A DNA stretch of 34,076 nucleotides from Cloacimonetes bacterium UBA3900 (GTDB lineage Bacteria > Cloacimonadota > Cloacimonadia > Cloacimonadales > Cloacimonadaceae). A program made the translations under genes and the position numbers. The stretch is taken from contig DGFM01000015.1 of assembly GCA_002391675.1 (NCBI GenBank), forward strand, positions 8,616 through 42,691. The letters are read 5' to 3'. Below, one piece after another: positions 23,764 through 31,151 of the stretch (the stretch's first letter is position 1; the number at the start of each line of letters is the position of its first letter). The notes under the pieces were generated by a model. It ran no database searches. It was given only the letters and a program-made list of their open reading frames with translations, and was not told the origin of the DNA.

Positions 23764-23870
23764 TGTGGATAAGCTGTGGATAACTTTTTCGCTAACTTGA
23801 GCCCCTTTTGTAACAGGCTGATATTTAAGGGACTTACAAAAGCAGACTTGTCCACGATCTGTGTGGATAA
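23764..23870. promoter_or_regulatory. Cluster of DnaA-box sequences
   Basis: Three exact TGTGGATAA boxes (reverse of TTATCCACA) occur at 23764-23772, 23775-23783 and 23862-23870. The first two starts are 11 bases apart, one helical turn. A weaker opposite box, TTGTCCACG, lies at 23848-23856. The third box overlaps a candidate -10. DnaA, dnaN and gidA are not nearby, and no strong AT-rich unwinding region is obvious. Confidence 0.7.
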
Positions 23871-23875
23871 CTTTG
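23848..23875 (+). promoter_or_regulatory. Candidate promoter overlapping DnaA boxes
   Basis: TTG (23848-23850), 17 bases, then TAACTTTG (23868-23875), an exact TAnnTTTG. The -7 overlaps the third DnaA box, so DnaA binding would be expected to repress it. Confidence 0.45.
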
Positions 23876-23912
23876 TAGATATCTGAAAGAATAAGGGCTT
23901 AGGAGACCCGGA

Positions 23913-24656
23913 ATGAAGAGCATTATTTTAAGCAAAAACAGAGCCCAAAACCTGGCCGCCCTCAAAGACAAAAAGGGACGCGAGCAATCCGGTCAGGTGA
24001 TCCTGGAAGGGCTGCGTCTGATGAATCAACTGGCCATCTATGGCGTCTATCCGGCGGAGGTCTATCACGTGGCCGGCTTCGATCTCAGCAGCCTCACCGC
24101 ATCCGAAGGCGTGCCCTGTTATGAGTGTAAAGACTTCCAGCTCAAGCGCTTTTGTGATACGGACAGCCCTCCCAAGGTGGCGGGGCTGTACCCCCTGCCC
24201 ACGGAATCCAAGGCACCCTTCCGCAAGGCTTTCTATCTGGACAGGATCGCAGACCCGGGCAACCTGGGCACCATCTTCCGCCTCAGTAAAGCCTTTGGCA
24301 TGGACGCCATTCTGCTCAGTGAAGCTTGCGCTGAAGTGGGCTCGCCCAAGGTGATCCGTGCCTCTCTGGGAGCGGTGTACAGCCTGCCTTTCAGACAAGT
24401 TTCAGCCGACAATCTGGATGTGGATAAATGGCACATTGTGGGCACGGAAGCCTCTGCGGAGCTCAAACTGCGGGATTTCAGCCTCTCGGATCACGTGAGT
24501 ACGCTCATAGTGCTGGGCTCCGAAGCGCACGGTATCAGCCCTCAGATCAAAGAGCTCTGCCATCAGACAATTAGCATTGAGATGAAAGCGGAAAGTGAAT
24601 CCATCAATGTGTCTGTAGCAGCAGGGATAATCGCCCATTCCTTGTATGAATTATGA
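23913..24656 (+). CDS. SpoU/TrmH-family RNA 2'-O-methyltransferase
   Basis: This encodes 247 residues. The N-terminal part is the substrate-binding domain of 23S rRNA or tRNA ribose methylases (short basic start, SGQVILEGLRLMNQL). The C-terminal SPOUT domain shows motif 1, DRIADPGNLGTIFRLSKAFG with the key N and R, motif 2, LIVLGSEAHGIS, and motif 3, MKAESESINVSVAAGII. These build the trefoil-knot SAM site. Motif 3 reads SESINVSVA, matching the usual S-LNVSVA. The target nucleotide cannot be told from sequence. It stands after a DnaA-box region and has its own promoter candidate. Confidence 0.92.
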   Translation: MKSIILSKNRAQNLAALKDKKGREQSGQVILEGLRLMNQLAIYGVYPAEVYHVAGFDLSSLTASEGVPCYECKDFQLKRFCDTDSPPKVAGLYPLPTESKAPFRKAFYLDRIADPGNLGTIFRLSKAFGMDAILLSEACAEVGSPKVIRASLGAVYSLPFRQVSADNLDVDKWHIVGTEASAELKLRDFSLSDHVSTLIVLGSEAHGISPQIKELCHQTISIEMKAESESINVSVAAGIIAHSLYEL

Positions 24657-24696
24657 GGCCGGCGGCATATTTGATGCTTGAGTCGGTGAATTCTGT

Positions 24697-24726
24697 TTGA
24701 CAAAAACAGGCTCTTAAATAGCTTTG
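24697..24726 (+). promoter_or_regulatory. Candidate promoter for thymidine kinase
   Basis: TTGACA (24697-24702), 16-base spacer, TAGCTTTG (24719-24726). This is an exact match to TAnnTTTG with 19 bases after the TTG. Confidence 0.55.
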
Positions 24727-24752
24727 TAATTTGCATTAAATTGATAAGGTGA

Positions 24753-25322
24753 GTGACGATTTTGAATATTATTAACCAAAAGACCGGCTGGATCGAGGTG
24801 ATCTGCGGCAGTATGTTCAGTGGCAAGACGGAAGAGCTCATTCGCAGAATCCGCAGGGCTGAATATGCCAAGCAGAAAGTGTTGGTTTTCAAGCCTGCTA
24901 TAGATAACCGCTACGACGCCAATAGCATCGTGAGCCATTCTCAGATGAAGGCTGCATCCATCTGCATCAACGATCCCAATGAGATTTTTGAGCACCTGGA
25001 TGAGGACGTGAAGATTGTTGCCATAGACGAAGCGCAGTTTTTCCCGCCCTCCATCGTGGAAGTGGTGGATAAATTGGCAGATCAGGGATACAGGGTAATC
25101 GTCGCCGGGCTGGATCAGGACTACCGCGGCGAGCCCTTTGGCAGCATCCCGCAGCTCATGGCTGTAGCGGAATATGTGACCAAAAACCTGGCCATCTGCG
25201 TCAAATGCGGCAATCCGGCCAATAGAACACAGCGCACCATCGCCAAAGGCGAGCAGATTTTAGTGGGCAGCACCGAGGCCTATGAAGCCCGCTGCCGCAA
25301 CTGTCACGAGGTCTTGGATTAG
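24753..25322 (+). CDS. tdk: Thymidine kinase
   Basis: This encodes 189 residues of the type II thymidine kinase family, which phosphorylates thymidine in the salvage pathway. The P-loop is GSMFSGKT (19-26), the Walker B-like motif is IDEAQFF, and YRGEPFG marks the substrate lasso region. Two zinc pairs, CVKCG and CRNCH, are intact. The GTG at 24753 is used here. A TTG at 24762 has better spacing to AAGGTGAG and is an alternative start. It begins a run of closely spaced genes (yggT, divIVA, pnp). Confidence 0.95.
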   Translation: MTILNIINQKTGWIEVICGSMFSGKTEELIRRIRRAEYAKQKVLVFKPAIDNRYDANSIVSHSQMKAASICINDPNEIFEHLDEDVKIVAIDEAQFFPPSIVEVVDKLADQGYRVIVAGLDQDYRGEPFGSIPQLMAVAEYVTKNLAICVKCGNPANRTQRTIAKGEQILVGSTEAYEARCRNCHEVLD

Positions 25323-25323
25323 G

Positions 25324-25587
25324 ATGTATTACACGCCCTTCCAGGTGATTATCAAGTTTATTATCAGCCTGATCAGGGTCTACTATAGCCTGCTTCTGAT
25401 CAGAGTCCTGCTGAGCTGGATCATCCCAGACCGCGAAAACAAGTTTTATCAATTTCTATATAGCATTACCGAACCGCTCTTGGCGCCTATCCGCAGGATT
25501 CTGCCTTCCATGGGCCTGGATATCTCGCCCATCATCCTTTTCTTTGTGCTTAGGCTCATCAGCGAGTTATTAGCCGGTTTAGTATAG
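25324..25587 (+). CDS. YggT-family membrane protein
   Basis: This encodes 87 residues from an ATG immediately after the tdk stop. Two hydrophobic helices (about 10-30 and 65-85) flank the family signature: SWIIPD and a YSITEPLLAPIRRILP segment. YggT/YlmG proteins occur across bacteria and chloroplasts. They sit next to cell-division genes and affect division or nucleoid organisation. The next gene, divIVA, matches that association. Confidence 0.88.
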   Translation: MYYTPFQVIIKFIISLIRVYYSLLLIRVLLSWIIPDRENKFYQFLYSITEPLLAPIRRILPSMGLDISPIILFFVLRLISELLAGLV

Positions 25588-25604
25588 TTTAAGGGAGGTT
25601 ACTT

Positions 25605-26198
25605 ATGGCATTAACACCATTGGACGTTCGACATCAGGAATTTAGCGGCTCACTTGGCGGCTACAAAAAGAAAGAAGTGCGGGCTTTTTTGGATCAACTG
25701 GCCACCGAGATGGAAGATGCGCAAAAAGCGCAGGCACGCGAGATCGCCCGCAGAGAACAGATGCAAAATGAGGTGAGGCAGGAAGCGGTTCAGGCCAGCT
25801 CTGCAGTGGAAGACCTCAAACGCAGGGAAGAGCTGATCAGCCGCACGCTCGTCTTTGCAGAAAAGACCAAGGCGGACATCATCGCCAACGCCCGCAAGGA
25901 AGCGGAAAACATCATCCATGAAGCCGAGCTCAAGGCCAAACGCGCCATTCAGGAAGCCAAACAATACCTGGGCGCCATGGAACATCAATACCTGCACCTC
26001 AAGGAGCAGAAACGGCAGTTCCTCATGCAGTTCAGCTCCGAATTGCAGACCTTCCTGGAACGCATCAGCAAAGACCCGCTGCTCACCACCGATACCGAAC
26101 AGGTCTTGGATAGCGAGTTTAAGCAGATCAAGGAAGAGATCAACCCCAACGCCCCCAAGGCAGAAGCCAATACTCAAGCGGAAGAACGCAAGGAATAA
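25605..26198 (+). CDS. divIVA: DivIVA-family coiled-coil protein
   Basis: This encodes 197 residues; GGGAGG lies before the ATG. The N-terminal lipid-binding domain has LTPLDVRHQEFSGSLGGYKKKEVRAF split by the family's bend (LTPLDVRHQEFSGS then GYKKKEVRAFLDQL). A long coiled coil (about 40-160) follows, ending in a disordered, charged tail. DivIVA proteins bind curved membrane at poles and septa. They are best known from Gram-positive bacteria, but shorter forms occur in other phyla. The pairing with yggT suggests a division or growth role. Confidence 0.9.
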   Translation: MALTPLDVRHQEFSGSLGGYKKKEVRAFLDQLATEMEDAQKAQAREIARREQMQNEVRQEAVQASSAVEDLKRREELISRTLVFAEKTKADIIANARKEAENIIHEAELKAKRAIQEAKQYLGAMEHQYLHLKEQKRQFLMQFSSELQTFLERISKDPLLTTDTEQVLDSEFKQIKEEINPNAPKAEANTQAEERKE

Positions 26199-26204
26199 GA
26201 CAAG

Positions 26205-27017
26205 ATGAAAGCAGATTTCTCCCAAACAGCCGCCTGGCTCAAAGATAAGCTGCAGAGCCAACCCGTAGCCGGCCTGATCCTCGGAACAGGCCTCAGCAGC
26301 TTCACGGACGATATGGAAGTGCTGGCTACCATCCCCTATTCCGAAGTTCCGGGTTTCGTGGAAAGCACCGCTCCCTCGCACCGTGGAAACGTGGTGCTGG
26401 CACTCCTCAACGACAAGCCCGTCCTCGTGATGCAAGGCCGCTTCCACTTTTATGAAGGCCATCCCATGCACGCCGTGGTCTTCCCCACCCGCGTCATGAG
26501 CCGGATGGGCATCCCCAACCTGATCGTGACCAACGCCGCCGGCAGCCTCCGCAAAGAACTGGCGCCCGGTGCTTTGGTGCAGATCTACGACCATATCAAC
26601 CACATGGGTACCAATCCCCTCATCGGAGCCAATATCGAGGAGCTGGGCGAGAGATTCCCCTCCATGAACCTGGCTTACGATCCTATCTTCATCCGCCGTT
26701 GCCAGGAGATCGCCAAGGCAGAAGACATCACCCTGCATCAAGGTATCTATCTGGCAGTAACCGGCCCCAGCCTGGAAACCAAGGCCGAATGCGCCGCCTT
26801 CGCCTCCTGGGGAGCAGACCTGGTGGGTATGTCCACCGTCCCTGAGGTGATCGCCGCCCGTCACGCCGGCATGAGAGTGGCTGCCTTTTCCATCGTGACA
26901 AACTACAGCAACCTCTTCCACGATGACCAACATTCGCAGGCAGAAATCCAGGCAAATGCAGCCAAATCATCCGTCCACCTCAAGACGATTTTGCACCATT
27001 TAGTGAGTGAATTGTGA
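26205..27017 (+). CDS. Purine nucleoside phosphorylase
   Basis: This encodes 270 residues and starts 6 bases after the divIVA stop. It is a class I trimeric PNP: the phosphate site is LILGTGLSS with SHRG (58-61), the base/ribose site is MQGRFHFYEGH, and TNAAGSL, DHINHMGTNPL, GPSLETKAE, VGMSTVPE and the TNY segment all match. It splits inosine or guanosine with phosphate in purine salvage, in step with tdk upstream. The asparagine that favours 6-oxopurines is present in SIVTNYSN. Length is typical. Confidence 0.95.
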   Translation: MKADFSQTAAWLKDKLQSQPVAGLILGTGLSSFTDDMEVLATIPYSEVPGFVESTAPSHRGNVVLALLNDKPVLVMQGRFHFYEGHPMHAVVFPTRVMSRMGIPNLIVTNAAGSLRKELAPGALVQIYDHINHMGTNPLIGANIEELGERFPSMNLAYDPIFIRRCQEIAKAEDITLHQGIYLAVTGPSLETKAECAAFASWGADLVGMSTVPEVIAARHAGMRVAAFSIVTNYSNLFHDDQHSQAEIQANAAKSSVHLKTILHHLVSEL

Positions 27018-27035
27018 ACTTAACAATCTTTTTAG

Positions 27036-27063
27036 TTGACATCAATGCCCCCTGTTATTTCGG
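27036..27063 (+). promoter_or_regulatory. Candidate promoter for the dksA-type gene
   Basis: TTGACA (27036-27041), then TATTTCGG at 27056-27063; 17 bases separate TTG from TA. It is a weaker match than those at 20838 and 24697. Confidence 0.35.
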
Positions 27064-27102
27064 TGGCTTAAACAGAAAAATGTGATAGCCAAGGAGTGCG
27101 AA

Positions 27103-27504
27103 ATGGCCAAGAAGAAGTACTCAGAAGAGAAGCTCAAATACTTTGAAGAGCTTATCCAGAAAGAACTTAAAGAAAGCATCGCCTATCTGGAAGACATCAG
27201 CCACACCCAGAGCAAAGGCGCTCGGGAGAATAGCGGCGACCTTTCCAGCTATGCCTTCCATCAGGCAGACCAGGGCTCTGATACCAACCAGATGGAACAA
27301 AACGTGATGCTCATGGAAGAAGAACGCAAGAAGATCCGCAAGCTCAATGATGCCTTGCGCCGCCTTTTTGATGGACACTATGGAAATTGCGAAATGTGTG
27401 GAGAGCTCATCTCCGAAGCCCGCTTAGAGATGCTCCCCTACTCGACTTACTGCATAGATTGCAAAGAGAAAATGGAAGACAAGAAGCGCCGTCAGAGACG
27501 CTAA
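27103..27504 (+). CDS. DksA/TraR-family zinc-finger protein
   Basis: This encodes 133 residues from an ATG with AAGGAG seven bases upstream; a GTG at 27082 precedes the ribosome-binding site and is rejected. A helical coiled-coil N-terminus (about 8-85) ends in EERKKIRKLNDALRRLFDGHYG. The C4 zinc finger is CEMCGELI and CIDCKEK. DksA-type proteins enter the RNA polymerase secondary channel. The tip acidic pair of true DksA is not clear here, so a general TraR/DksA call is safer. It precedes lspA by 13 bases, a common pairing. Confidence 0.88.
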   Translation: MAKKKYSEEKLKYFEELIQKELKESIAYLEDISHTQSKGARENSGDLSSYAFHQADQGSDTNQMEQNVMLMEEERKKIRKLNDALRRLFDGHYGNCEMCGELISEARLEMLPYSTYCIDCKEKMEDKKRRQRR

Positions 27505-27517
27505 GGATCACACACTT

Positions 27518-28090
27518 TTGAAGAAGAAGATAAACACGCTCCCCGCCTGGATCACCATGGTCGTGATCATCGCCTTGGATCAGATTACCAAGGCCCTCAC
27601 CCGCAAGCATCTGTATTTGGGTGAGTCCATCGACGTCTGGGGCAGCTTTCTGCGCTTTACACACCTGCAAAACACGGGTGCCGCCTTCAGTCTGTCTTTA
27701 CCAAACGAGAGCTACAACCGCATCTTCTTCATCCTCACCTCGATCCTGGCTATAGCCTTGATCATCTACCTGCTCTTCAGAGCCACTCACAAGATACAAA
27801 TATGGGCTTTCGGCCTCGTCTTGGGTGGCGCTTTGGGCAATCTCATAGACAGGATTATCCGCGGTGGAGTCACAGACTTTATCGACTTTGACATCCCAGA
27901 TATGCTTGGAATGCAACGCTTCCCGGTGTTCAACGTGGCAGACAGCGCCATCTTTATCGGCATGACGTTGCTCATCATAGATATGCTTTTTATCAGTGGA
28001 AGGCAGAAGGTTCCCGAACCCGAGAGTATGGAAGCTTCCGGCGACGCACCTGCTGCTTCCCAAACAGAAGAACCCAACCATCAAATTTGA
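27518..28090 (+). CDS. lspA: Lipoprotein signal peptidase
   Basis: This encodes 190 residues with a TTG start (27518) preceded by AAGGA. It is a four-helix inner-membrane aspartyl protease that cleaves prolipoprotein signal peptides. Signatures are LDQITKA in helix 1, NTGAAFSLSLP, GALGNLIDRI.RGGVTDFIDF and FPVFNVADSAI, which give the two catalytic aspartates. The C-terminus has a soluble proline/glutamate-rich tail beyond the usual end (about 165-190), of unknown use. It is cotranscribed with the dksA-type gene and followed 16 bases later by a secreted protein. Confidence 0.95.
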   Translation: MKKKINTLPAWITMVVIIALDQITKALTRKHLYLGESIDVWGSFLRFTHLQNTGAAFSLSLPNESYNRIFFILTSILAIALIIYLLFRATHKIQIWAFGLVLGGALGNLIDRIIRGGVTDFIDFDIPDMLGMQRFPVFNVADSAIFIGMTLLIIDMLFISGRQKVPEPESMEASGDAPAASQTEEPNHQI

Positions 28091-28106
28091 TTATAAGGAG
28101 TTATAG

Positions 28107-29543
28107 ATGAAAAAGTCCCTTCTCATAGCAATCTCGCTCTTGCTGTTGACGGGCTTGACGGCGCAGGTACTCACCTGCAGAGAAATCCAAGAAACAGACA
28201 AACCAAACGGCGACTCAGAGTATGCCGGCCAAACCGTGACCGTACAAGGCATTGTGGTGGCGGAAAAGTTTTGGTCTGGCAACAATGAAAACTACGTCGG
28301 TTACATGATCAGCGATCCGGAAGGCGGTCCCTGGAGCGGACTTTATATATTTGACAACCGCAACAACCCCTCCAGAGGCGACCTGGTACAGGTTACCGGC
28401 ACGGTTACAGAGTATTACAACTTCACCGAGCTGACCTCCGTCTCCAACTTCCAGATACTCTCCAGCAACAACCCGCTGCCCCAACCCACCGTCATCACCA
28501 CCGATCAATTGACCGGCAGCAACGGCGAACAGTGGGAAAGCGTACTTGTGCAAGTGCAAGACGTGACGGTAACAGCCACGCCCGACAACAGAAACGAGTT
28601 TTACGTCAACAACAGCACCGCCGCCTGTCAGGTGGACGACCAATGCTTCAGACCGGGTACCTTCACCTGGCCCACAATGACCGTTGGACAGAACATCGCC
28701 AGCATCCAGGGCGTGGTGGACTATGCATTCAGCGAATTTGGACTCAACCCCAGAAGCCTGCAGGATGTGATATTCCAGGACGACGTCGCCAACTCCATCA
28801 TCTCCATTCCTGTGATCAACGCTGAGTTGGGCAACCTCGTGGATGTACCGGTCAACACCACCCGCCTGAAACCAAACTGGTATGTCTCCAGCTACAAGGC
28901 AGAAATCTCCATAGACAACACCAAGATTCTCTTCCAGGGCATCAAGACGGACGACACCACGATCACACCCGTGAACCCGGATTTCACGCTCTCGGCCTCC
29001 GGAGATAAGATCACCATCGAATATCTGTCGCAGGAGCCCATCTCTTCTTCCGAGAACAATCTGCCGCTCTTCTATCTGACCTTTGAAACCATAGATTACG
29101 GCGAAGCATTCATCAATATAGACAGCTTCCGCTATGATAATACCGACATCCTTTCTATTTTCGGCGGCAAGATACTCTCCAAGATTGCCAAAAACATCGC
29201 CCATCTGAGCATCGGGACTGACACCGGCAGCAAAAACATCTTCGACCCCAGCATGAACGAGAAGATCAACATCGAATACGGCTGCAAATCCGGCCCCACG
29301 GGCATCAACACCAGAGCCCTGGTGCGCATCTACGATAGCCAGGGTCGCCTGGTCGCCACACCCGTAAACACCAACATCTCCAGCTCCTTAGGCATAGAAA
29401 AGATAGCTTGGGATGGACGTGACAACAATATGAGACTTCTGCCCGTTGGCCTCTATTATTGCCATCTGGAGCTCATAGACAGAGCCGGTGGCGGCACGCT
29501 CAAAACCGTGCAACCCATCGTGATCAAATCCAAGCTCAAATAA
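28107..29543 (+). CDS. Secreted OB-fold protein with cohesin-like and FlgD-like domains
   Basis: This encodes 478 residues; AAGGAG lies before the ATG. A signal peptide ends GLTA, followed by Q. Residues about 22-130 resemble the OB-fold nucleic-acid-binding domain found beside extracellular nucleases (GQTVTVQGIVVAEKF, YIFDNRNNPSRGDLVQVTG), and a second similar half follows to about 225. Then comes a cohesin-like beta domain (about 235-365) and a FlgD-like tail (about 385-478) with ALVRIYDSQGRLVA and a WDGRDNN turn. No nuclease catalytic domain is seen. The PNPFNP motif is replaced by IFDPSMN, so the sorting domain is divergent. Confidence 0.82.
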   Translation: MKKSLLIAISLLLLTGLTAQVLTCREIQETDKPNGDSEYAGQTVTVQGIVVAEKFWSGNNENYVGYMISDPEGGPWSGLYIFDNRNNPSRGDLVQVTGTVTEYYNFTELTSVSNFQILSSNNPLPQPTVITTDQLTGSNGEQWESVLVQVQDVTVTATPDNRNEFYVNNSTAACQVDDQCFRPGTFTWPTMTVGQNIASIQGVVDYAFSEFGLNPRSLQDVIFQDDVANSIISIPVINAELGNLVDVPVNTTRLKPNWYVSSYKAEISIDNTKILFQGIKTDDTTITPVNPDFTLSASGDKITIEYLSQEPISSSENNLPLFYLTFETIDYGEAFINIDSFRYDNTDILSIFGGKILSKIAKNIAHLSIGTDTGSKNIFDPSMNEKINIEYGCKSGPTGINTRALVRIYDSQGRLVATPVNTNISSSLGIEKIAWDGRDNNMRLLPVGLYYCHLELIDRAGGGTLKTVQPIVIKSKLK

Positions 29544-29558
29544 GCGGAGTAAAACACC

Positions 29559-30404
29559 ATGAAAAAATACATACTAATCACCATCCTATTCTTGCAGGCA
29601 GCCCTCTTGTGCGCTGTGTTTGATGACTACATCCCTTCTGCCCGGGCCAGAGGCATGGGTGGAGCTTTCACCGCCGTGGCCGATGATGCCACCGCCATCT
29701 TCTTCAACCCCGCAGGCTTGGCCCAGAGTGACAACCATCTCCAGATCGGCTTCTCACAGCTCTACAACCAAAAGTTCGCCGAACACGGCACCGCCGCCGC
29801 AGCGATCAAACTGCCGGAAAAATGGGGAAGATTGGGCCTCGGAGCCCGCTTCTTTGGCGTCACTTTTGAAGATGTGGACCTGATGAGCGAGAAAACCTTC
29901 AGCCTCAGCCATGGCTTTGTGCTGCAACATGACATCCACTCCACCATCTGCATGGGCTACACAGGAAACTTCCATCACCTCGCCTTTGATGATGAAGATG
30001 ATACAGACAGCGCTCTTTCCCTGGACTTGGGTGTGAATGCCGTCCTGCATGGACGCACCCGCTTCGGCTTTACCGTAGCCAACCTCTTCAAAGCCAGAAT
30101 GGGCCACGAGAACCAGAACGAACTCCCCTCCAAACTCGCCCTCGGCCTCGCCTATCAGCCTTATGACGGAGTGACCACGTCCGTGGAGCTGAAGAAGGAT
30201 TTTGCCAAAGAAACAGAGTTTATGGGCGGCGTGGAAGCCAGGATTTTCGAGCCTCTCACCCTGCGCTTCGGCATCCATCACAATCCCGCTCTTTACAACC
30301 TCGGCCTTGGCCTCAACATCCGTGGCGTAGAGATAGACTATTCCTACAGCTTTCACAATGTACTGCCCTCAACCTCCCATATAAACGTGGGATACAAATT
30401 CTAA
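29559..30404 (+). CDS. PorV/PorQ-like outer-membrane protein (UPF0164)
   Basis: This encodes 281 residues with a signal peptide (about 1-19). The mature start has the family signature: ARGMGGAFTAVADDATAIFF split as ARGMGGAFTAVADD and ATAIFFNPAGLAQ. Repeating amphipathic strands follow, ending in a final aromatic residue (INVGYKF), as in beta-barrels of the FadL/PorV group. PorV carries type IX cargo to the attachment complex in Bacteroidetes, and related proteins occur widely in this group. Its place right after a protein with a FlgD-like tail supports a link to that export route. A general barrel role cannot be excluded. Confidence 0.85.
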   Translation: MKKYILITILFLQAALLCAVFDDYIPSARARGMGGAFTAVADDATAIFFNPAGLAQSDNHLQIGFSQLYNQKFAEHGTAAAAIKLPEKWGRLGLGARFFGVTFEDVDLMSEKTFSLSHGFVLQHDIHSTICMGYTGNFHHLAFDDEDDTDSALSLDLGVNAVLHGRTRFGFTVANLFKARMGHENQNELPSKLALGLAYQPYDGVTTSVELKKDFAKETEFMGGVEARIFEPLTLRFGIHHNPALYNLGLGLNIRGVEIDYSYSFHNVLPSTSHINVGYKF

Positions 30405-30417
30405 AGGAGCTTACCAT

Positions 30418-30699
30418 ATGGCACAGAAATTCAAGCGTTTTATCCCTACCTTTATCCCCTTGTTGTTTGAAGTGATACGCCACTTCAGACGCGACTCTGC
30501 CCACGATAGAAACATCAAGAAGTTTGACAAAAGCCGGGAACAGCTCTCCACCATCGAACACCTGCTGGTGAAGCTGGAAAAGAACGTCAAAAACCAAAGA
30601 GAAAACACCCGCCTCTTCCAAATAAAGCTCATGTGGTGGCTGGGGATAAACTCCGCCATTCTCATTGCCATCGCAGTGAAGCTCTTCTTCTTTATGTAA
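30418..30699 (+). CDS. Small coiled-coil protein with C-terminal membrane helix
   Basis: This encodes 93 residues; AAAGGAG lies before the ATG. A basic N-terminal part is followed by a charged helical region (DKSREQLSTIEHLLVKLEKN, about 38-57) and a C-terminal transmembrane helix (LMWWLGINSAILIAIAVKLF, about 71-90). It looks tail-anchored with the coiled coil in the cytoplasm. I do not recognise a family. It is 13 bases after the PorV-like gene and ends at a terminator, so it is the last gene of that unit. Confidence 0.72.
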   Translation: MAQKFKRFIPTFIPLLFEVIRHFRRDSAHDRNIKKFDKSREQLSTIEHLLVKLEKNVKNQRENTRLFQIKLMWWLGINSAILIAIAVKLFFFM

Positions 30700-30758
30700 C
30701 AATAGTTTTCATGATCCATCTCCTCGGGCAGGGCTTGCCTACCCCGAGCCCTGCCAAG

Positions 30759-30791
30759 AAGGGTGCAGACTCCTATGCACCCTTTCTTTTT
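30759..30791 (+). terminator. Rho-independent terminator after the PorV-like unit
   Basis: Perfect arms AAGGGTGCA (30759-30767) and TGCACCCTT (30776-30784) are followed by a T-rich tail. An additional hairpin with CAGGGCT arms lies just upstream (30729-30753). Confidence 0.85.
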
Positions 30792-31151
30792 GCCCCGGGA
30801 TTTTGCCCAACCAACCTCCACCCCTCACACCCCGGATTAAACATTTCCTTATACAATCTTAACAATTCTTAAAGCAACGCAAACCCTGATCAGAACTACA
30901 TCAGCGGCCTCTCAGCCACCAAATTCCGCCCCGAAAAGCCTTGACAGGATAGCCCTATAAAAAACAATGCAATCGTCGATGCGACTTATTATCAAGCATA
31001 ATTAACAAAGGACCCTTAGATTGCGCTTAAACTTTATAGAGACAAGAGGTTGGCCCCGTTACCGGCCTCATGTATCTGCACTGTATCACATTGCAGGCAG
31101 GCCCCATCATCATCTGGTAATCCCACCTAAAACCCTATCATTGGAGTCATT
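30792..31151. other. Intergenic region upstream of the phosphate symporter
   Basis: About 360 bases without a credible gene. It contains a candidate promoter at 30941 and, in the presumed leader, an 8-base stem (GAGGTTGG with CCGGCCTC, about 31047-31070). I see nothing else I can name. Confidence 0.6.
30941..30968 (+). promoter_or_regulatory. Candidate promoter for the Na/Pi symporter
   Basis: TTGACA (30941-30946), 16-base spacer, AACAAT (30963-30968; four of six to TATAAT). It would give a leader of about 175 bases. Confidence 0.4.

Noticed and set aside
23742..23912. Firm call as the replication origin
   Set aside because: The DnaA boxes are real, but there is no dnaA/dnaN/gidA context, no clear AT-rich unwinding element and no change in gene orientation here.
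25650..26933. 427-codon open frame on the minus strand
   Set aside because: It lies entirely opposite divIVA and purine nucleoside phosphorylase, has no family motifs and is a codon-bias shadow.
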